A program made the position numbers and the translations under genes. Below are positions 40,298-51,394 of a DNA stretch of 64,000 bases, piece after piece. How positions within the stretch are numbered: position 1 is the first letter of the stretch; each line of letters begins with the position of its first letter. Below the pieces are notes generated by a model. That model saw only the letters and a list, made by a program, of their open reading frames with translations, made no database searches and had not been told where the DNA came from. This DNA comes from an uncultured Pelagibacteraceae bacterium (GTDB lineage: Bacteria; Pseudomonadota; Alphaproteobacteria; Pelagibacterales; Pelagibacteraceae), in assembly GCA_902569105.1 (NCBI GenBank), contig CACFTE010000003.1, positions 1 to 64,000 on the forward strand, given 5' to 3'.

Positions 40298-41287
40298 ATG
40301 GAAATTTCACCTGAAATAAAAAAAGCAACTGATCCTATTTATCAAAAAATCTCTAGCACTGTTCCAGAGATTGAGTGGTTAACTCATGCACCATATATCT
40401 ATGAAATTAATAAATTAAAAAAAGAAAAAAATGCAGTAATACTTGCTCATAATTATCAAACCCCTGAAATATATCATGGTATCTCGGATTTTTCTGCAGA
40501 CTCTCTTGCGTTAGCAATTGAAGCAGCGAAAACAAAAGCAGATATAATTGTTATGTGCGGTGTTCATTTTATGGCTGAAACTGCAAAATTAATGAACCCA
40601 AATAAAAAAGTGCTACTACCTGATATGAGGGCAGGATGTTCATTATCTTCATCAATTACAGGAAAGGATGTAAGAAAATTAAAAGAAAAATATCCAGGTG
40701 TTCCGGTGGTTTCCTACGTTAATACCTCTGCAGATGTTAAAGCTGAGACTGATGTTTGTTGTACTTCCGCAAATGCTGTTAAAATAGTTAATTCTTTAAG
40801 AGTTAAAAAAGTTATATTTTTACCTGATGACTATTTAGCTAAATATGTGGCATCTCAAACAGACGTAGAAATTATTTCTTGGAAAGGTACATGTGAAGTA
40901 CATGAACAATTTAATGATGAAGAAATAAACGAAATAAGAAAAAATAACCCTGGTATTAAAATTATTGCACATCCAGAATGTCCTCCTGATGTTATAAAAG
41001 CGAGTGATTTCACTGGATCGACTAGTGGAATGATAAAATATGTAAAAGATAATCAGCCTGAGAAAGTTATGATGGTAACAGAATGTTCAATGAGTGATAA
41101 TGTTCAAGTAGATAATCCTAATGTTAAATTTATTAGACCTTGTAACCTATGCCCTCACATGAAAAAAATTACTCTTCCAAAAATTTTAGAGTGTTTGCAA
41201 AATGAAACAAATGAAATATTAATGGATGATATTACAATAGAAAAAGCCAGAAATTCTGTGGAGAGAATGGTTAAAATTGGTCGTTAG
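40298..41287 (+). CDS. nadA: quinolinate synthase A
   Basis: AVILAHNYQTPEIYHGISDFSADSLALA, PDMRAGCSLSSSI, C-terminal CNLCPHMKKITL. Confidence 0.96.
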   Translation: MEISPEIKKATDPIYQKISSTVPEIEWLTHAPYIYEINKLKKEKNAVILAHNYQTPEIYHGISDFSADSLALAIEAAKTKADIIVMCGVHFMAETAKLMNPNKKVLLPDMRAGCSLSSSITGKDVRKLKEKYPGVPVVSYVNTSADVKAETDVCCTSANAVKIVNSLRVKKVIFLPDDYLAKYVASQTDVEIISWKGTCEVHEQFNDEEINEIRKNNPGIKIIAHPECPPDVIKASDFTGSTSGMIKYVKDNQPEKVMMVTECSMSDNVQVDNPNVKFIRPCNLCPHMKKITLPKILECLQNETNEILMDDITIEKARNSVERMVKIGR

Positions 41288-42119
41288 ATCAATGCAAAAA
41301 ATAGATCAAAAATATATTTATTCAGTGGTTAAAAAAGCCTTGCTAGAAGATTTACTGCCCAATGGGGATTTAACAACGAATTTAGTTGTTAAAAAAAATA
41401 AAATAATAAATGCTAAGATTATAGCAAAGCAAAATGGTATTATTTCAGGTTTAGATTTTTGTAAAACAGCATTCAAGCTGATCGGAAAAGAAACAACTTT
41501 TAATAAAAAAATTAAAGATGGCAGTAGAATTAAGAAAAATAGTGTAATTGCGGAGATTAAAGCAAAAACTAAAACAATTTTAATTGCAGAAAGGACAGCC
41601 TTGAATTTTTTAAATCATGCCTCAGGTATCTCAACTCTTACACATAAGTATGTAAAGAAAGTTGGAAATAAATCGAAAATTTGTTGCACTAGAAAAACAA
41701 CACCCAACCTAAGATTGCTAGAAAAATATGCAGTAAAAAAAGGAGGAGGATATAATCATAGATATAATTTGAGTGATGAAATACTAATTAAAGAAAATCA
41801 TATTAATTCTAGCAGTAATTTAAAAATATTGATTTTAAAAGCCATTAAAACCAAAAAAAAAATTACAGTTGAAATAGAAAATATAAATCAGTTAAAAAAA
41901 GTTTTGGGATTAAAGTTTCATAGAATTTTATTTGACAATATGAGTCTTAAAAACTTAAAAAAATGTTTAAATCTTTGTAATAATAAGTATGAGACTGAAT
42001 ATTCTGGAAATGCCAATTTAAAAAATATAAAAAAAATATCTTCCACAGGAATTAATAGAATTTCTGTTGGATCAATAACTCATAGTTCTCATAGTTTCGA
42101 CTCAAGTTTATTAATTTAA
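41277..42119 (+). CDS. nadC: nicotinate-nucleotide pyrophosphorylase
   Basis: ALLEDLLPNGDLTTNLV, AERTALNFLNHASGISTLT, CCTRKTTPNLRLLEKYAVKKGGGYNHRYNL. Confidence 0.96.
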   Translation: MVVRSMQKIDQKYIYSVVKKALLEDLLPNGDLTTNLVVKKNKIINAKIIAKQNGIISGLDFCKTAFKLIGKETTFNKKIKDGSRIKKNSVIAEIKAKTKTILIAERTALNFLNHASGISTLTHKYVKKVGNKSKICCTRKTTPNLRLLEKYAVKKGGGYNHRYNLSDEILIKENHINSSSNLKILILKAIKTKKKITVEIENINQLKKVLGLKFHRILFDNMSLKNLKKCLNLCNNKYETEYSGNANLKNIKKISSTGINRISVGSITHSSHSFDSSLLI

Positions 42120-42122
42120 CAA

Positions 42123-44780
42123 TTATTTTTTTAATTCTGCTTGAGCGGCAGAAAGTCTAGCAATTGGAACTCTGTAGGGTGAACAAGAAACATAGTTAAG
42201 TCCAATTCTTGAACATAAATATATACTCTTTGGATCCCCACCATGTTCACCACATATTCCTAACTTAATTTTTTTATTTTGTTTTTTTCCTTTTATAGAT
42301 GCCATTTGAATTAAATCACCTACTCCGTCATCAATTGAAACAAAAGGATCAATGTCAAAAATCTTATTTTCAATATAATCATTTAAAAATTTACCACTAT
42401 CATCTCTGCTTATTCCAAAAGTAGTCTGGGTTAAATCATTTGTTCCAAAACTAAAAAATTCTGCATGCTTAGCAATATCATCCGCTTTTATTGCTGCTCT
42501 TGGGAGCTCAATCATTGTACCAACTAGAAAATTTATTTTTGTTTTATGCTTATTTTGTACTTTCTTTGCTATTGATATTACTAGATCTTTCATAATTTGA
42601 ATTTCTGCTTCTGTTGAGACTAGAGGTATCATTATTTCTGGAAAGGCTGATTTTATTTTTTTTCTTTTTAATTCTATAAGTGCTTCAAATATTGCACTAC
42701 ATTGCATTTCATAAATTTCAGGAAAAGATATTCCTAGTCTGCATCCTCTATGTCCAAGCATTGGATTTTGTTCATGTAGCTCAGTAATCCTTGTCTCAAT
42801 TTCATTTTTTGTTAATTTTAATGAATTCGCAACATCCTCTATCTCTTTTGTGCTTTTAGGCAAAAATTCATGTAAAGGAGGGTCTAACAATCTTACTGTA
42901 ACTGGAAGACCTTGCATTATTTTAAATATTTCAAAAAAATCTTTTTTTTGGTGAGGCAACAACTTATCTAATGCTTTTGCCCTATCCTCTTTTGATTTTG
43001 AAAGAATCATTTCTCTGACTGATAAAATCCTCTCCTCATCAAAAAACATATGCTCAGTTCTACATAGCCCTATTCCTTCAGCGCCAAAATCTCTAGCGAC
43101 TTTGCTGTCCTGAGGCGTCTCTGAATTTGTTCTTACTTTTAATTTTCTATAATTATCTGCCCATTTCATTATTTTTGAAAAATCACCTGAAATTTCTGGC
43201 TTCACTGTTTTTACTTCTCCCAAAATTATTCTTCCTGTTGAACCATCAATTGTAACTAAATCTCCTTCTTTAATTATATTTTGTTTTGTTTTAAATATTT
43301 TATTCTCATAGTCTATTTCAATTTCACTTGAACCTGATACACATGGTCGACCCATACCTCTAGCTACTACCGCCGCATGACTTGTCATTCCTCCTCTTGC
43401 TGTAAGAATTCCTTTGGCTGCATGCATACCATGTATATCTTCTGGTGATGTTTCTACTCTTACTAATATTGTATTTTGCATCATACCATTTAATCTTTCT
43501 GCTTCATCTGACGTAAAAACAACTTTACCACTAGCTGCCCCAGGCGATGCTGGTAGACCTCTAGCTATCACATTTAACTTCTCATTTTCGTCTAATGTTG
43601 GATGCAATAACGTATCTAGAGAATTTGGATCTAATCTTAAAACTGCATCTTTTTTTGAAATTAAATTTTCTTTTACCATATCAACTGCAATTTTTACTGC
43701 AGATTTAGCAGTTCTTTTTCCAGATCTAGTTTGCAACATCCATAAATTTTTATTTTCAACCGTAAATTCGACGTCCTGCATGTCTTTATAATGTTTTTCC
43801 AACCTTAATAAAATTTGTTTGAGTTTTTTGTAAACTTCAGGCATTGCTTCTTCCATTGAAAGTTTTTTTTCTTTAGAATTAATTCTAGCTTTTTTAGTTA
43901 TATGTTGTGGTGTACGAGTTCCTGCAACAACATCTTCGCCTTGAGCATTAATCAAATATTCTCCATAAATATCCTTAGAACCATCTGACGGATTTCTAGT
44001 AAATACTACTCCTGTAGCACAATCATCCCCCATATTACCGAAAACCATTGACTGGACATTAACAGCGGTTCCCCAAGCAGAAGGAATTTGATTTAATTTT
44101 CTATAAACTTTTGCTCTGTGGCTTTCCCAGGAAAGAAAAACTGCACTGATCGCACCGACAAGCTGATCTTTAACATTCTGTGGAAATTCTTTTTTTGTTT
44201 TTTCTCTGACTAAATTTTTAAAATCTTTTATTAAATTGTCCCAGTCTGTATCATCCAGATCTGTATCAAGAAGTACTCCTTTTGTTAATTTATAATTTTC
44301 AATTAATTCTTCAAAATTATAACTTTCTACTCCTAAAACAACACTAGCATACATTTGAATAAATCTTCTGTAACTATCTTTAGCAAATCTCATGTTTGAA
44401 GTTTTTTTTGCTAATGCAATTACAGTTTTATCATTAAGACCTAAGTTCAAAATTGTATCCATCATTCCTGGCATAGAAACTCTTGCTCCAGATCTTACTG
44501 AAACCAGTAAAGGGTTTTTTAGATCACCAAATTTTTTTTTTGCTTCCTTTTCAATTAAATGAAGTTCTTTATTTATTTCTTTGATTAGCTTTGAATTTAA
44601 TTTTTTTTTATTATTATAAAATAAGTGACATACCTTGGTAGAGATTATAAAACCTGGAGGTACTGGCAATCCCAATCTCCCCATTTCTGCAAGATTTGCA
44701 CCTTTGCCACCTAAAAAATTTATTGGACTCTTTAGTTTTTTTACTTCTTTAGATTTAAAGTTATAAATAAGTTTTTTCAT
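42123..44780 (-). CDS. ppdK: pyruvate, phosphate dikinase
   Basis: 885 aa; FLGGKGANLAEMGRLGLPVPPGF, TARGGMTSHAAVVARGMGRPCVSG, GICGEHGGDP. Confidence 0.97.
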   Translation of the reverse strand: MKKLIYNFKSKEVKKLKSPINFLGGKGANLAEMGRLGLPVPPGFIISTKVCHLFYNNKKKLNSKLIKEINKELHLIEKEAKKKFGDLKNPLLVSVRSGARVSMPGMMDTILNLGLNDKTVIALAKKTSNMRFAKDSYRRFIQMYASVVLGVESYNFEELIENYKLTKGVLLDTDLDDTDWDNLIKDFKNLVREKTKKEFPQNVKDQLVGAISAVFLSWESHRAKVYRKLNQIPSAWGTAVNVQSMVFGNMGDDCATGVVFTRNPSDGSKDIYGEYLINAQGEDVVAGTRTPQHITKKARINSKEKKLSMEEAMPEVYKKLKQILLRLEKHYKDMQDVEFTVENKNLWMLQTRSGKRTAKSAVKIAVDMVKENLISKKDAVLRLDPNSLDTLLHPTLDENEKLNVIARGLPASPGAASGKVVFTSDEAERLNGMMQNTILVRVETSPEDIHGMHAAKGILTARGGMTSHAAVVARGMGRPCVSGSSEIEIDYENKIFKTKQNIIKEGDLVTIDGSTGRIILGEVKTVKPEISGDFSKIMKWADNYRKLKVRTNSETPQDSKVARDFGAEGIGLCRTEHMFFDEERILSVREMILSKSKEDRAKALDKLLPHQKKDFFEIFKIMQGLPVTVRLLDPPLHEFLPKSTKEIEDVANSLKLTKNEIETRITELHEQNPMLGHRGCRLGISFPEIYEMQCSAIFEALIELKRKKIKSAFPEIMIPLVSTEAEIQIMKDLVISIAKKVQNKHKTKINFLVGTMIELPRAAIKADDIAKHAEFFSFGTNDLTQTTFGISRDDSGKFLNDYIENKIFDIDPFVSIDDGVGDLIQMASIKGKKQNKKIKLGICGEHGGDPKSIYLCSRIGLNYVSCSPYRVPIARLSAAQAELKK

Positions 44781-46846
44781 CAGCTTTCAATTTTTGAAAA
44801 ATTAAAAAAATTATCAAAGCTTTTACACAACAAATTTAAAAGTTCTAGTCTGTTTTTTTTAATTAACTCATTTTCGTCATTAACTTTTACATTGTCAAAA
44901 AAGGAATTAACGTCTTGCTTGAATTTAAAAAGCTCTTTTAAACTATCTTCAAAATTATCATTTTTACCTACATTTAAAAAATATTTTTTTACCTCTTGTA
45001 TTTTTTTATAAAGGTTTTTTTCAAAGTCATTTTTAAACAAACCTATGTCAACTGAATTAGACAATTCTAGTTTATTTTTAATTATTTCGGTATTTAAAAT
45101 ATTAGAAGAGCGCTTGTATATACCAACTACATCCATTCCAATTTCTTTATTTATATTCCGGTTTAGTACTTCTGCTTTTTTATATCCAATATATAATTCA
45201 TCGATATCATTTGATAAAATAGAACTCTCAATAATATCCAGTCTTATATTTTTTTCTTTTGAATAATTTTTTAATCGATCTAAAATAAAATCATTCAGTT
45301 CTTTAAGAACTTTTGTAATATCAAACTCATAACCTTGTTCTTTGTATAAAGTTAAAGAATAATTAACAATACTTCGTAATTTAATCCTAATTTTATTTTC
45401 TACAATTAATCTAACTAATGCAATTGTATTCCTTCTTAATGCATATGGGTCCCTTGATCCAGTTGGTGTTAAATCAAGTCCAAAAAAACCAACTAAAGTA
45501 TCGAGTTTGTCACTCAATGAAAGAGTAACGCTGTAAGGATTTTTTGGAACTTTACTATCAAGTCCGCTTGGCAAATAATGTTCTGATATTGATTGACAAA
45601 CTTCTTTTTCAAAACCTTGTGTCTCTGCAAAATGACCTCCCATTATTCCCTGTAATTCTGGATATTCACCAACTAGATCTGATTTAAGATCGACTTTACA
45701 AATAGAGGCTGCAATTTCAATTTTTTCTTTACTAATCATAAGTTCGTCTGAAATTAAGGAGCTTAATTTTTTTATTCTTTGAGTTTTATCAAAATATGAT
45801 CCAAGACCTTTAAAAAAATTGATTTTTTTTAAATCTGATAATTGTTTAATTAAATTTTGAGATTTATTTCTATCCCAAAAAAATTCTGCATCATTTAATC
45901 TTGCTTCAATAACTCTTTCATTCCCTAGTTTTATATATCCTTTTAGATCTTTTGAATCTGATACAACTAAAAAATAATTAGTTAGGTTTTGTTTTTTATC
46001 AAATGTTGGGATATATTTTTGATGATTTTGCATTGTAATAATTAAAATTTCTTTTGGGATTTTCAAAAATTTTTTATCAAACGTGCATAAAATTACTTTT
46101 GGCTTTTCTACAATATTATTAATTTCATCCAATAAGTCCTCTTTTAAATTAATTTTCAAATTATTTTTTTTTGATAGATTGTTTAGTTCATTAATAATAA
46201 AATCTTTTCTTTTATCCTGATCAAGGATGATTTTTATTGACTTAAAATATGACTGATAAGATTTGAAATTATTAAAACTTTTTGTTTTATCCTCAAATTC
46301 TTTATCAATAAACGTATAATTTGAGGATTTTAAATGATAAAAATCAAATTCAATTTTTTTCTTATCAAATACCACTAAAATTGATTTTAGGGGTCTACCC
46401 CAAAACATCTGATTATTGCCCCATTTCATAGATTTATTCCAATTAATCTTATCTAAAATTAATGGTAGATTTTTTTTTAATAAATCTTGTGTCTTAAATT
46501 TTTGTTTAGGTTTTTTATAGAAGTAAAATTCACCTTTTTCAGTTGATTTTAAATAGATCTGTGATTTTTTAATTTTTTGAGATTTTAAAAAACCCTCTAA
46601 AGCCTCTGATTTAGCTTTAACTGACGGTCCTCTAATTTCCTGAGATTTTTTTACGACTTCTTTCGAAATATTTGAAAAGTTTATTATTATTCTATTCGGT
46701 GTAGAAAAAGATTCAGTTGAGCCCTTGATGTTAATGTTATTATCTTTGAAAAAATTATTAAGATCTAAAAATAATTTGTTTCTTGCATTTATCTGGAGTT
46801 TTGGAGGAATTTCCTCACTAAATAACTCTAAAAAAAATTCTGACAT
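44780..46846 (-). CDS. glyS: glycyl-tRNA synthetase beta subunit
   Basis: FFLELFSEEIPPK, GEYPELQGIMGGHFAE, GSRDPYALRRNTIALVRL. Confidence 0.96.
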   Translation of the reverse strand: MSEFFLELFSEEIPPKLQINARNKLFLDLNNFFKDNNINIKGSTESFSTPNRIIINFSNISKEVVKKSQEIRGPSVKAKSEALEGFLKSQKIKKSQIYLKSTEKGEFYFYKKPKQKFKTQDLLKKNLPLILDKINWNKSMKWGNNQMFWGRPLKSILVVFDKKKIEFDFYHLKSSNYTFIDKEFEDKTKSFNNFKSYQSYFKSIKIILDQDKRKDFIINELNNLSKKNNLKINLKEDLLDEINNIVEKPKVILCTFDKKFLKIPKEILIITMQNHQKYIPTFDKKQNLTNYFLVVSDSKDLKGYIKLGNERVIEARLNDAEFFWDRNKSQNLIKQLSDLKKINFFKGLGSYFDKTQRIKKLSSLISDELMISKEKIEIAASICKVDLKSDLVGEYPELQGIMGGHFAETQGFEKEVCQSISEHYLPSGLDSKVPKNPYSVTLSLSDKLDTLVGFFGLDLTPTGSRDPYALRRNTIALVRLIVENKIRIKLRSIVNYSLTLYKEQGYEFDITKVLKELNDFILDRLKNYSKEKNIRLDIIESSILSNDIDELYIGYKKAEVLNRNINKEIGMDVVGIYKRSSNILNTEIIKNKLELSNSVDIGLFKNDFEKNLYKKIQEVKKYFLNVGKNDNFEDSLKELFKFKQDVNSFFDNVKVNDENELIKKNRLELLNLLCKSFDNFFNFSKIES

Positions 46847-46851
46847 ACGAT

Positions 46852-47733
46852 CTATATTTGTGACTCAATCCAAATTTTGCCTATCATCTTAGTTAATTCT
46901 CTTATTCTAGCGATGTACTCAGCTCTTTGGGCTACACTTATCACCCCTCTTGAATCTAATATATTAAAAACATGACTTGCTTTTAAACATTGATCATAAG
47001 CTGGCAAAGAAAGTTTTTTTTCTGTCAAAAGTTTTGCCTCATCTTCTAACATGTCAAAAATTTTAAATAAATTATCTGTATTAGCATATTCAAAATTATA
47101 TGCGGAAAATTCTTTTTCTGATTGATGAAAAACATCTTTATAGAGTATTCCTTGATTGTTCCAACTTAAATCGAAAACATTTTTTTTATTTTGTATAAAC
47201 ATACATAATCTCTCTAAACCGTAGGTAATCTCTACAGAAACTGGATGGCATTCTATACCTGCCATTTGTTGAAAATATGTAAACTGAGTTATTTCCATCC
47301 CATCACACCATACTTCCCATCCTAATCCTGCTGCTCCTAGTGTAGGACTTTCCCAATCATCTTCAACAAATCTAATATCATGCTCTTCGTGTTTTATTCC
47401 TAATGATGAAAGACTATTAAGAAAAAGTTTTTTTATATTATTTGGTGAAGGTTTTATTAAAACTTGAAACTGATAATAATGCTGTAATCTATTTGGATTA
47501 TCTCCATATCTTCCATCTGTGGGTCGCCTTGATGGTTGAACGTATGCAGTTCGCCAAGGTTTTATTCCCAAAGATCTTAAAGTTGTAGCTGGATGGAATG
47601 TTCCTGCTCCAACCTCTAAATCATACGGCTGTAAAATAATACATCCCTGTTTACTCCAGTATTTTTGGAGGTTAAATATTGTATCTTGAAATGACAAAAA
47701 ACTTTTTTTTAATTTTTTATTTTTAGAAACCAT
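46852..47733 (-). CDS. glyQ: glycyl-tRNA synthetase alpha subunit
   Basis: [59 protein letters not shown]. Confidence 0.97.
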   Translation of the reverse strand: MVSKNKKLKKSFLSFQDTIFNLQKYWSKQGCIILQPYDLEVGAGTFHPATTLRSLGIKPWRTAYVQPSRRPTDGRYGDNPNRLQHYYQFQVLIKPSPNNIKKLFLNSLSSLGIKHEEHDIRFVEDDWESPTLGAAGLGWEVWCDGMEITQFTYFQQMAGIECHPVSVEITYGLERLCMFIQNKKNVFDLSWNNQGILYKDVFHQSEKEFSAYNFEYANTDNLFKIFDMLEDEAKLLTEKKLSLPAYDQCLKASHVFNILDSRGVISVAQRAEYIARIRELTKMIGKIWIESQI

Positions 47734-48532
47734 ATCTTTGCCAAATACTTCTTTCTTCTAAAATAGAAGCAATTTTTTCTACACTTTCTTCTGACGACGA
47801 AAGTTTTTTAGATATCCAACTTTTTGGTTTTTCAAATTTTTTAATAACTACATCCTTACCAAATTTTTCTGCTAATATTTGATTAATATTTCCTATTCCA
47901 TCAACTAATCCAAGTTCTTTGGCTTTTTTACCTGACCAAAATTCTCCTGAAAACAACTCTACACCAGTGTCTTTTTTAAGTTTGTTTTTTCTACTTTCTT
48001 CAACAACTTCTATAAAATCCTGATGTATTTCTAATTGAATTTTTTTAAGTCTTTCAATATCCTCGGGCTTCTCTTCCATAAAAGGATCAAGAGTGCTTTT
48101 ATTTTTACCTGCTGTATATACTCTTCTTTCGACTCCAATTTTTTTAATTAAATCTTTAAAACCAAATGAGGAAAATATAACTCCTATTGATCCAATAATA
48201 GAACTTTGATTTGCATAGATTTCATCTCCAGCACAAGAAATGAGATATCCTCCAGAGGCTGCTACGTCCTCCGCAAAAACAATAACTTTTTTTTTTCGCT
48301 CTTTTGCTTGCTCCCTTATAAACTTATAAATAAGGTGAGATTGAACAGGAGAACCTCCTGGTGAATTAACCGTTATAGCGACTGCGGGGCTTTTTTTGAT
48401 TGAAAATGCTTTTCTAATTATTTCTTCTTGTCCTGAAAAGTCTAATCCCTGTCTGAATTTTCCAGCATTTCCTATTACACCACTTAATCTAATATGGGGA
48501 ATTATTTTTTTTTTTTTGAAAAACGAAAACAT
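47723..48532 (-). CDS. S49-family signal peptide peptidase SppA/SohB-like
   Basis: [43 protein letters not shown]. Confidence 0.93.
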   Translation of the reverse strand: MFSFFKKKKIIPHIRLSGVIGNAGKFRQGLDFSGQEEIIRKAFSIKKSPAVAITVNSPGGSPVQSHLIYKFIREQAKERKKKVIVFAEDVAASGGYLISCAGDEIYANQSSIIGSIGVIFSSFGFKDLIKKIGVERRVYTAGKNKSTLDPFMEEKPEDIERLKKIQLEIHQDFIEVVEESRKNKLKKDTGVELFSGEFWSGKKAKELGLVDGIGNINQILAEKFGKDVVIKKFEKPKSWISKKLSSSEESVEKIASILEERSIWQRYGF

Positions 48533-48641
48533 AATAATGCTTATTAGATTTTATTAATAATATAAAGCTTACTTTTAGTTGAAGAAAATGGTGCGTCAAT
48601 TGATAAGTGTATTAAATTTGATTATATAATAACTTTAATCA

Positions 48642-49655
48642 ATGGGTTCGGTAATTAAATTAAGTAAAAAAATAAATAATTCTTATCTAGAACTGAAAAA
48701 ATCAGTTGAAGATAAACTCGTTATGGTTGATGAGAAAATTGATCAAAAACTACAAAGTAATGTTGATTTAGTAAAAAAAATGTCTTCATACCACCTCAAC
48801 ACAGGTGGAAAAAAATTAAGAGCATTAATCACTTTAGGTTCATCAAAATTATGTGGTTATTACAGAGGATCGAGAGACGTGAACTTTGCTGCATGTGTTG
48901 AGCTAATCCACTCTGCAACTTTAATGCACGATGACGTTATTGATAATGGTGAAATTAGAAGAGGGAAAAAAACTTTAAACAAAATTTGGGGAAATCAATC
49001 ATCCATTTTGATCGGGGACTATCTATTAAGTCGTTGTTTTGAAATGATGGTAGAAGATGGTAATTTAGAAATATTAAAACTTCTTTCCTCTACATCTGCT
49101 TTAATATCACAAGGTGAAATTTTACAATTACAACATAAAGGTGATGTTGATATGTTAGAAGAAACATATTTAAAAATTATTTCAAACAAAACAGCAGCTT
49201 TATTCTTAGCAGCAGCTAAAATTGGACCTATTATAACAGAGAAAGAAAATAAGTATAAAGATGCGCTTGAATCTTATGGTAAAAACCTAGGACTAACATT
49301 TCAAATTGCAGATGATACTCTTGACTATAATTCTGATCTAAAAATTTTTGGAAAAAATATTGGAAATGATTTTTATGAAGGAAAAGTTACCCTTCCAATA
49401 ATTTTACTTTTTCAAAAAATAAATGAAAATGAAAAACGATTACTCAAAGATTTTTTTATTAAAGAAAAAAGAACTGAAAATGATCTTATGGAAGTTCTCG
49501 AATTAATAAAAAAAAATAACATTATAAATGAATGCTATAAAAAAGCGGAGCACTATATAAACTTAGCATCAAATTCATTAAATATTTTTCAAAATAGTGA
49601 TGAAAAAGATATTCTTAAAGATTTAACTACATTCTCTTTAGGGCGTAATTTTTAA
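48642..49655 (+). CDS. long-chain polyprenyl diphosphate synthase (IspB-like)
   Basis: GGKKLRALITL, LMHDDVIDNGEIRRGKKT, QIADDTLDY. Confidence 0.93.
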   Translation: MGSVIKLSKKINNSYLELKKSVEDKLVMVDEKIDQKLQSNVDLVKKMSSYHLNTGGKKLRALITLGSSKLCGYYRGSRDVNFAACVELIHSATLMHDDVIDNGEIRRGKKTLNKIWGNQSSILIGDYLLSRCFEMMVEDGNLEILKLLSSTSALISQGEILQLQHKGDVDMLEETYLKIISNKTAALFLAAAKIGPIITEKENKYKDALESYGKNLGLTFQIADDTLDYNSDLKIFGKNIGNDFYEGKVTLPIILLFQKINENEKRLLKDFFIKEKRTENDLMEVLELIKKNNIINECYKKAEHYINLASNSLNIFQNSDEKDILKDLTTFSLGRNF

Positions 49656-50275
49656 GGATATAGAATTTGTCTTTTCCAAAAATTTTTATCTTTTGAGTAT
49701 TCTAATCTTTGATGAAGTCTTCCCTCAACATCTTTCCAAAACTCTATTCTTTTAGGCGAAAGCATAAAACCTGACCAATGTTTTGGTCTTGGAACATTAT
49801 TTTGATCTGCAAATTTTTTTTTAAATTCGTCAACTTTATTTAAAAAAGCATCCCTTGTCTCCATTGGTTTTGACTGATTGGATGACCAGGCTCCAATTCT
49901 ACTTATATAGGGTCTTGAATTAAAATATTCGTCAGCATCATTATCAGGTATTAATGCTATATCTCCCGAAATTCTTACTTGTCTCAACAAAGATTTCCAG
50001 TGAAAGCACATCGATGCCTTAGGTATTTTTTTTAAATCTGTTCCCTTTTTGCTATTTAAGTTGGTAAAAAAAACAAAACCATTATTGTTAAACTCTTTTA
50101 ATAAAACCATTCTTACGTCTGGTTGGTTAGATTCGTTTACTGTAGCTAATGCAACAGCATTTGGATCATTAATTTCATTTTTTTCTGCTTCCAACATCCA
50201 TTGTTTAAAAACAACAATTGGATCGTCTTCATTCATGAAACATATATCCAGACCTAAATTATTTTTTTTATTCAT
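49652..50275 (-). CDS. pdxH: pyridoxamine 5'-phosphate oxidase
   Basis: [45 protein letters not shown]. Confidence 0.95.
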   Translation of the reverse strand: MNKKNNLGLDICFMNEDDPIVVFKQWMLEAEKNEINDPNAVALATVNESNQPDVRMVLLKEFNNNGFVFFTNLNSKKGTDLKKIPKASMCFHWKSLLRQVRISGDIALIPDNDADEYFNSRPYISRIGAWSSNQSKPMETRDAFLNKVDEFKKKFADQNNVPRPKHWSGFMLSPKRIEFWKDVEGRLHQRLEYSKDKNFWKRQILYP

Positions 50276-50308
50276 AATTTCGACAAATTAAACTATATAA
50301 CAGATATA

Positions 50309-51394
50309 ATGTCATTTAATACTTTTGGAAAGTTTTTTAGATTTACCACTTGGGGGGAGTCTCATGGCCCAGCTATAGGGTGTATCATTGATGGTTGTCC
50401 GCCAAATATACAAATTAGAGCCGAAGAGATTCAAATTGAATTAAATAAAAGAAGGCCAGGCCAAAGTAAATTTGTTACTCAAAGAAAAGAAAAAGATTTA
50501 GTTCATATTATGTCTGGTATATTTGAAGGAAAAACAACAGGAACCCCAATATCCTTGATCATTTACAATGAGGACCAAAAGTCTAGAGACTACGAAACTA
50601 TTAAATCTAAATTTAGACCAGGTCACGCTGATTATACTTATTTTATGAAATATGGAATAAGAGACTATAGAGGTGGTGGAAGACAGTCGGCAAGAGAAAC
50701 TGCAGCAAGAGTTGCGGCAGGTGCGGTTGCAAAAAAAGTTTTAGAAAATAAGCTTGGTAGAAAATATAAAGTTACTGGAGCTGTCACTCAGATTGGTCTA
50801 CTGGGTGCTAATCCTAAAAATTGGGATGATAAATTTATTGGTAAAAATAAATTTTTTTGCCCCGATAAAAAGATTTTAAAAATTTGGGAAAAATATCTAC
50901 TAGCGATTAGAAAAGCGGGCTCTTCTTGTGGAGCGGTTATAGAAGTGAGAGCAAAAGGAGTTCCAACTGGTTTGGGAGCACCTGTTTATTCAAAGTTAGA
51001 TATGGATATTGCATCAGCAATGATGAGTATAAATGCAGTCAAAGGAGTTAATATTGGATCTGGAATGAACTCTGCAAAATTAACTGGTGAAGAAAATTCG
51101 GATGAAATTTTTAAAAAAGGAAAAAAAACAATTTTTAAAACTAATAATGCTGGAGGAATTTTAGGTGGAATATCAACTGGACAAGACATAATTGTTTCAT
51201 TCGCAGTAAAACCTACCTCGTCCATTCTGAATGAGAGAAAAACTATTGATAAAAAAGGCAAAAATACATCTATTTCTGTTAAAGGAAGACACGATCCGTG
51301 TGTTGGAATTCGAGCAGTTCCAATAGGTGAAGCAATGATGCATTGCGTGTTGCTTGATCATTATCTTATGAATAAAGCGCAGTGTGGAAATTAA
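50309..51394 (+). CDS. aroC: chorismate synthase
   Basis: [54 protein letters not shown]. Confidence 0.97.
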   Translation: MSFNTFGKFFRFTTWGESHGPAIGCIIDGCPPNIQIRAEEIQIELNKRRPGQSKFVTQRKEKDLVHIMSGIFEGKTTGTPISLIIYNEDQKSRDYETIKSKFRPGHADYTYFMKYGIRDYRGGGRQSARETAARVAAGAVAKKVLENKLGRKYKVTGAVTQIGLLGANPKNWDDKFIGKNKFFCPDKKILKIWEKYLLAIRKAGSSCGAVIEVRAKGVPTGLGAPVYSKLDMDIASAMMSINAVKGVNIGSGMNSAKLTGEENSDEIFKKGKKTIFKTNNAGGILGGISTGQDIIVSFAVKPTSSILNERKTIDKKGKNTSISVKGRHDPCVGIRAVPIGEAMMHCVLLDHYLMNKAQCGN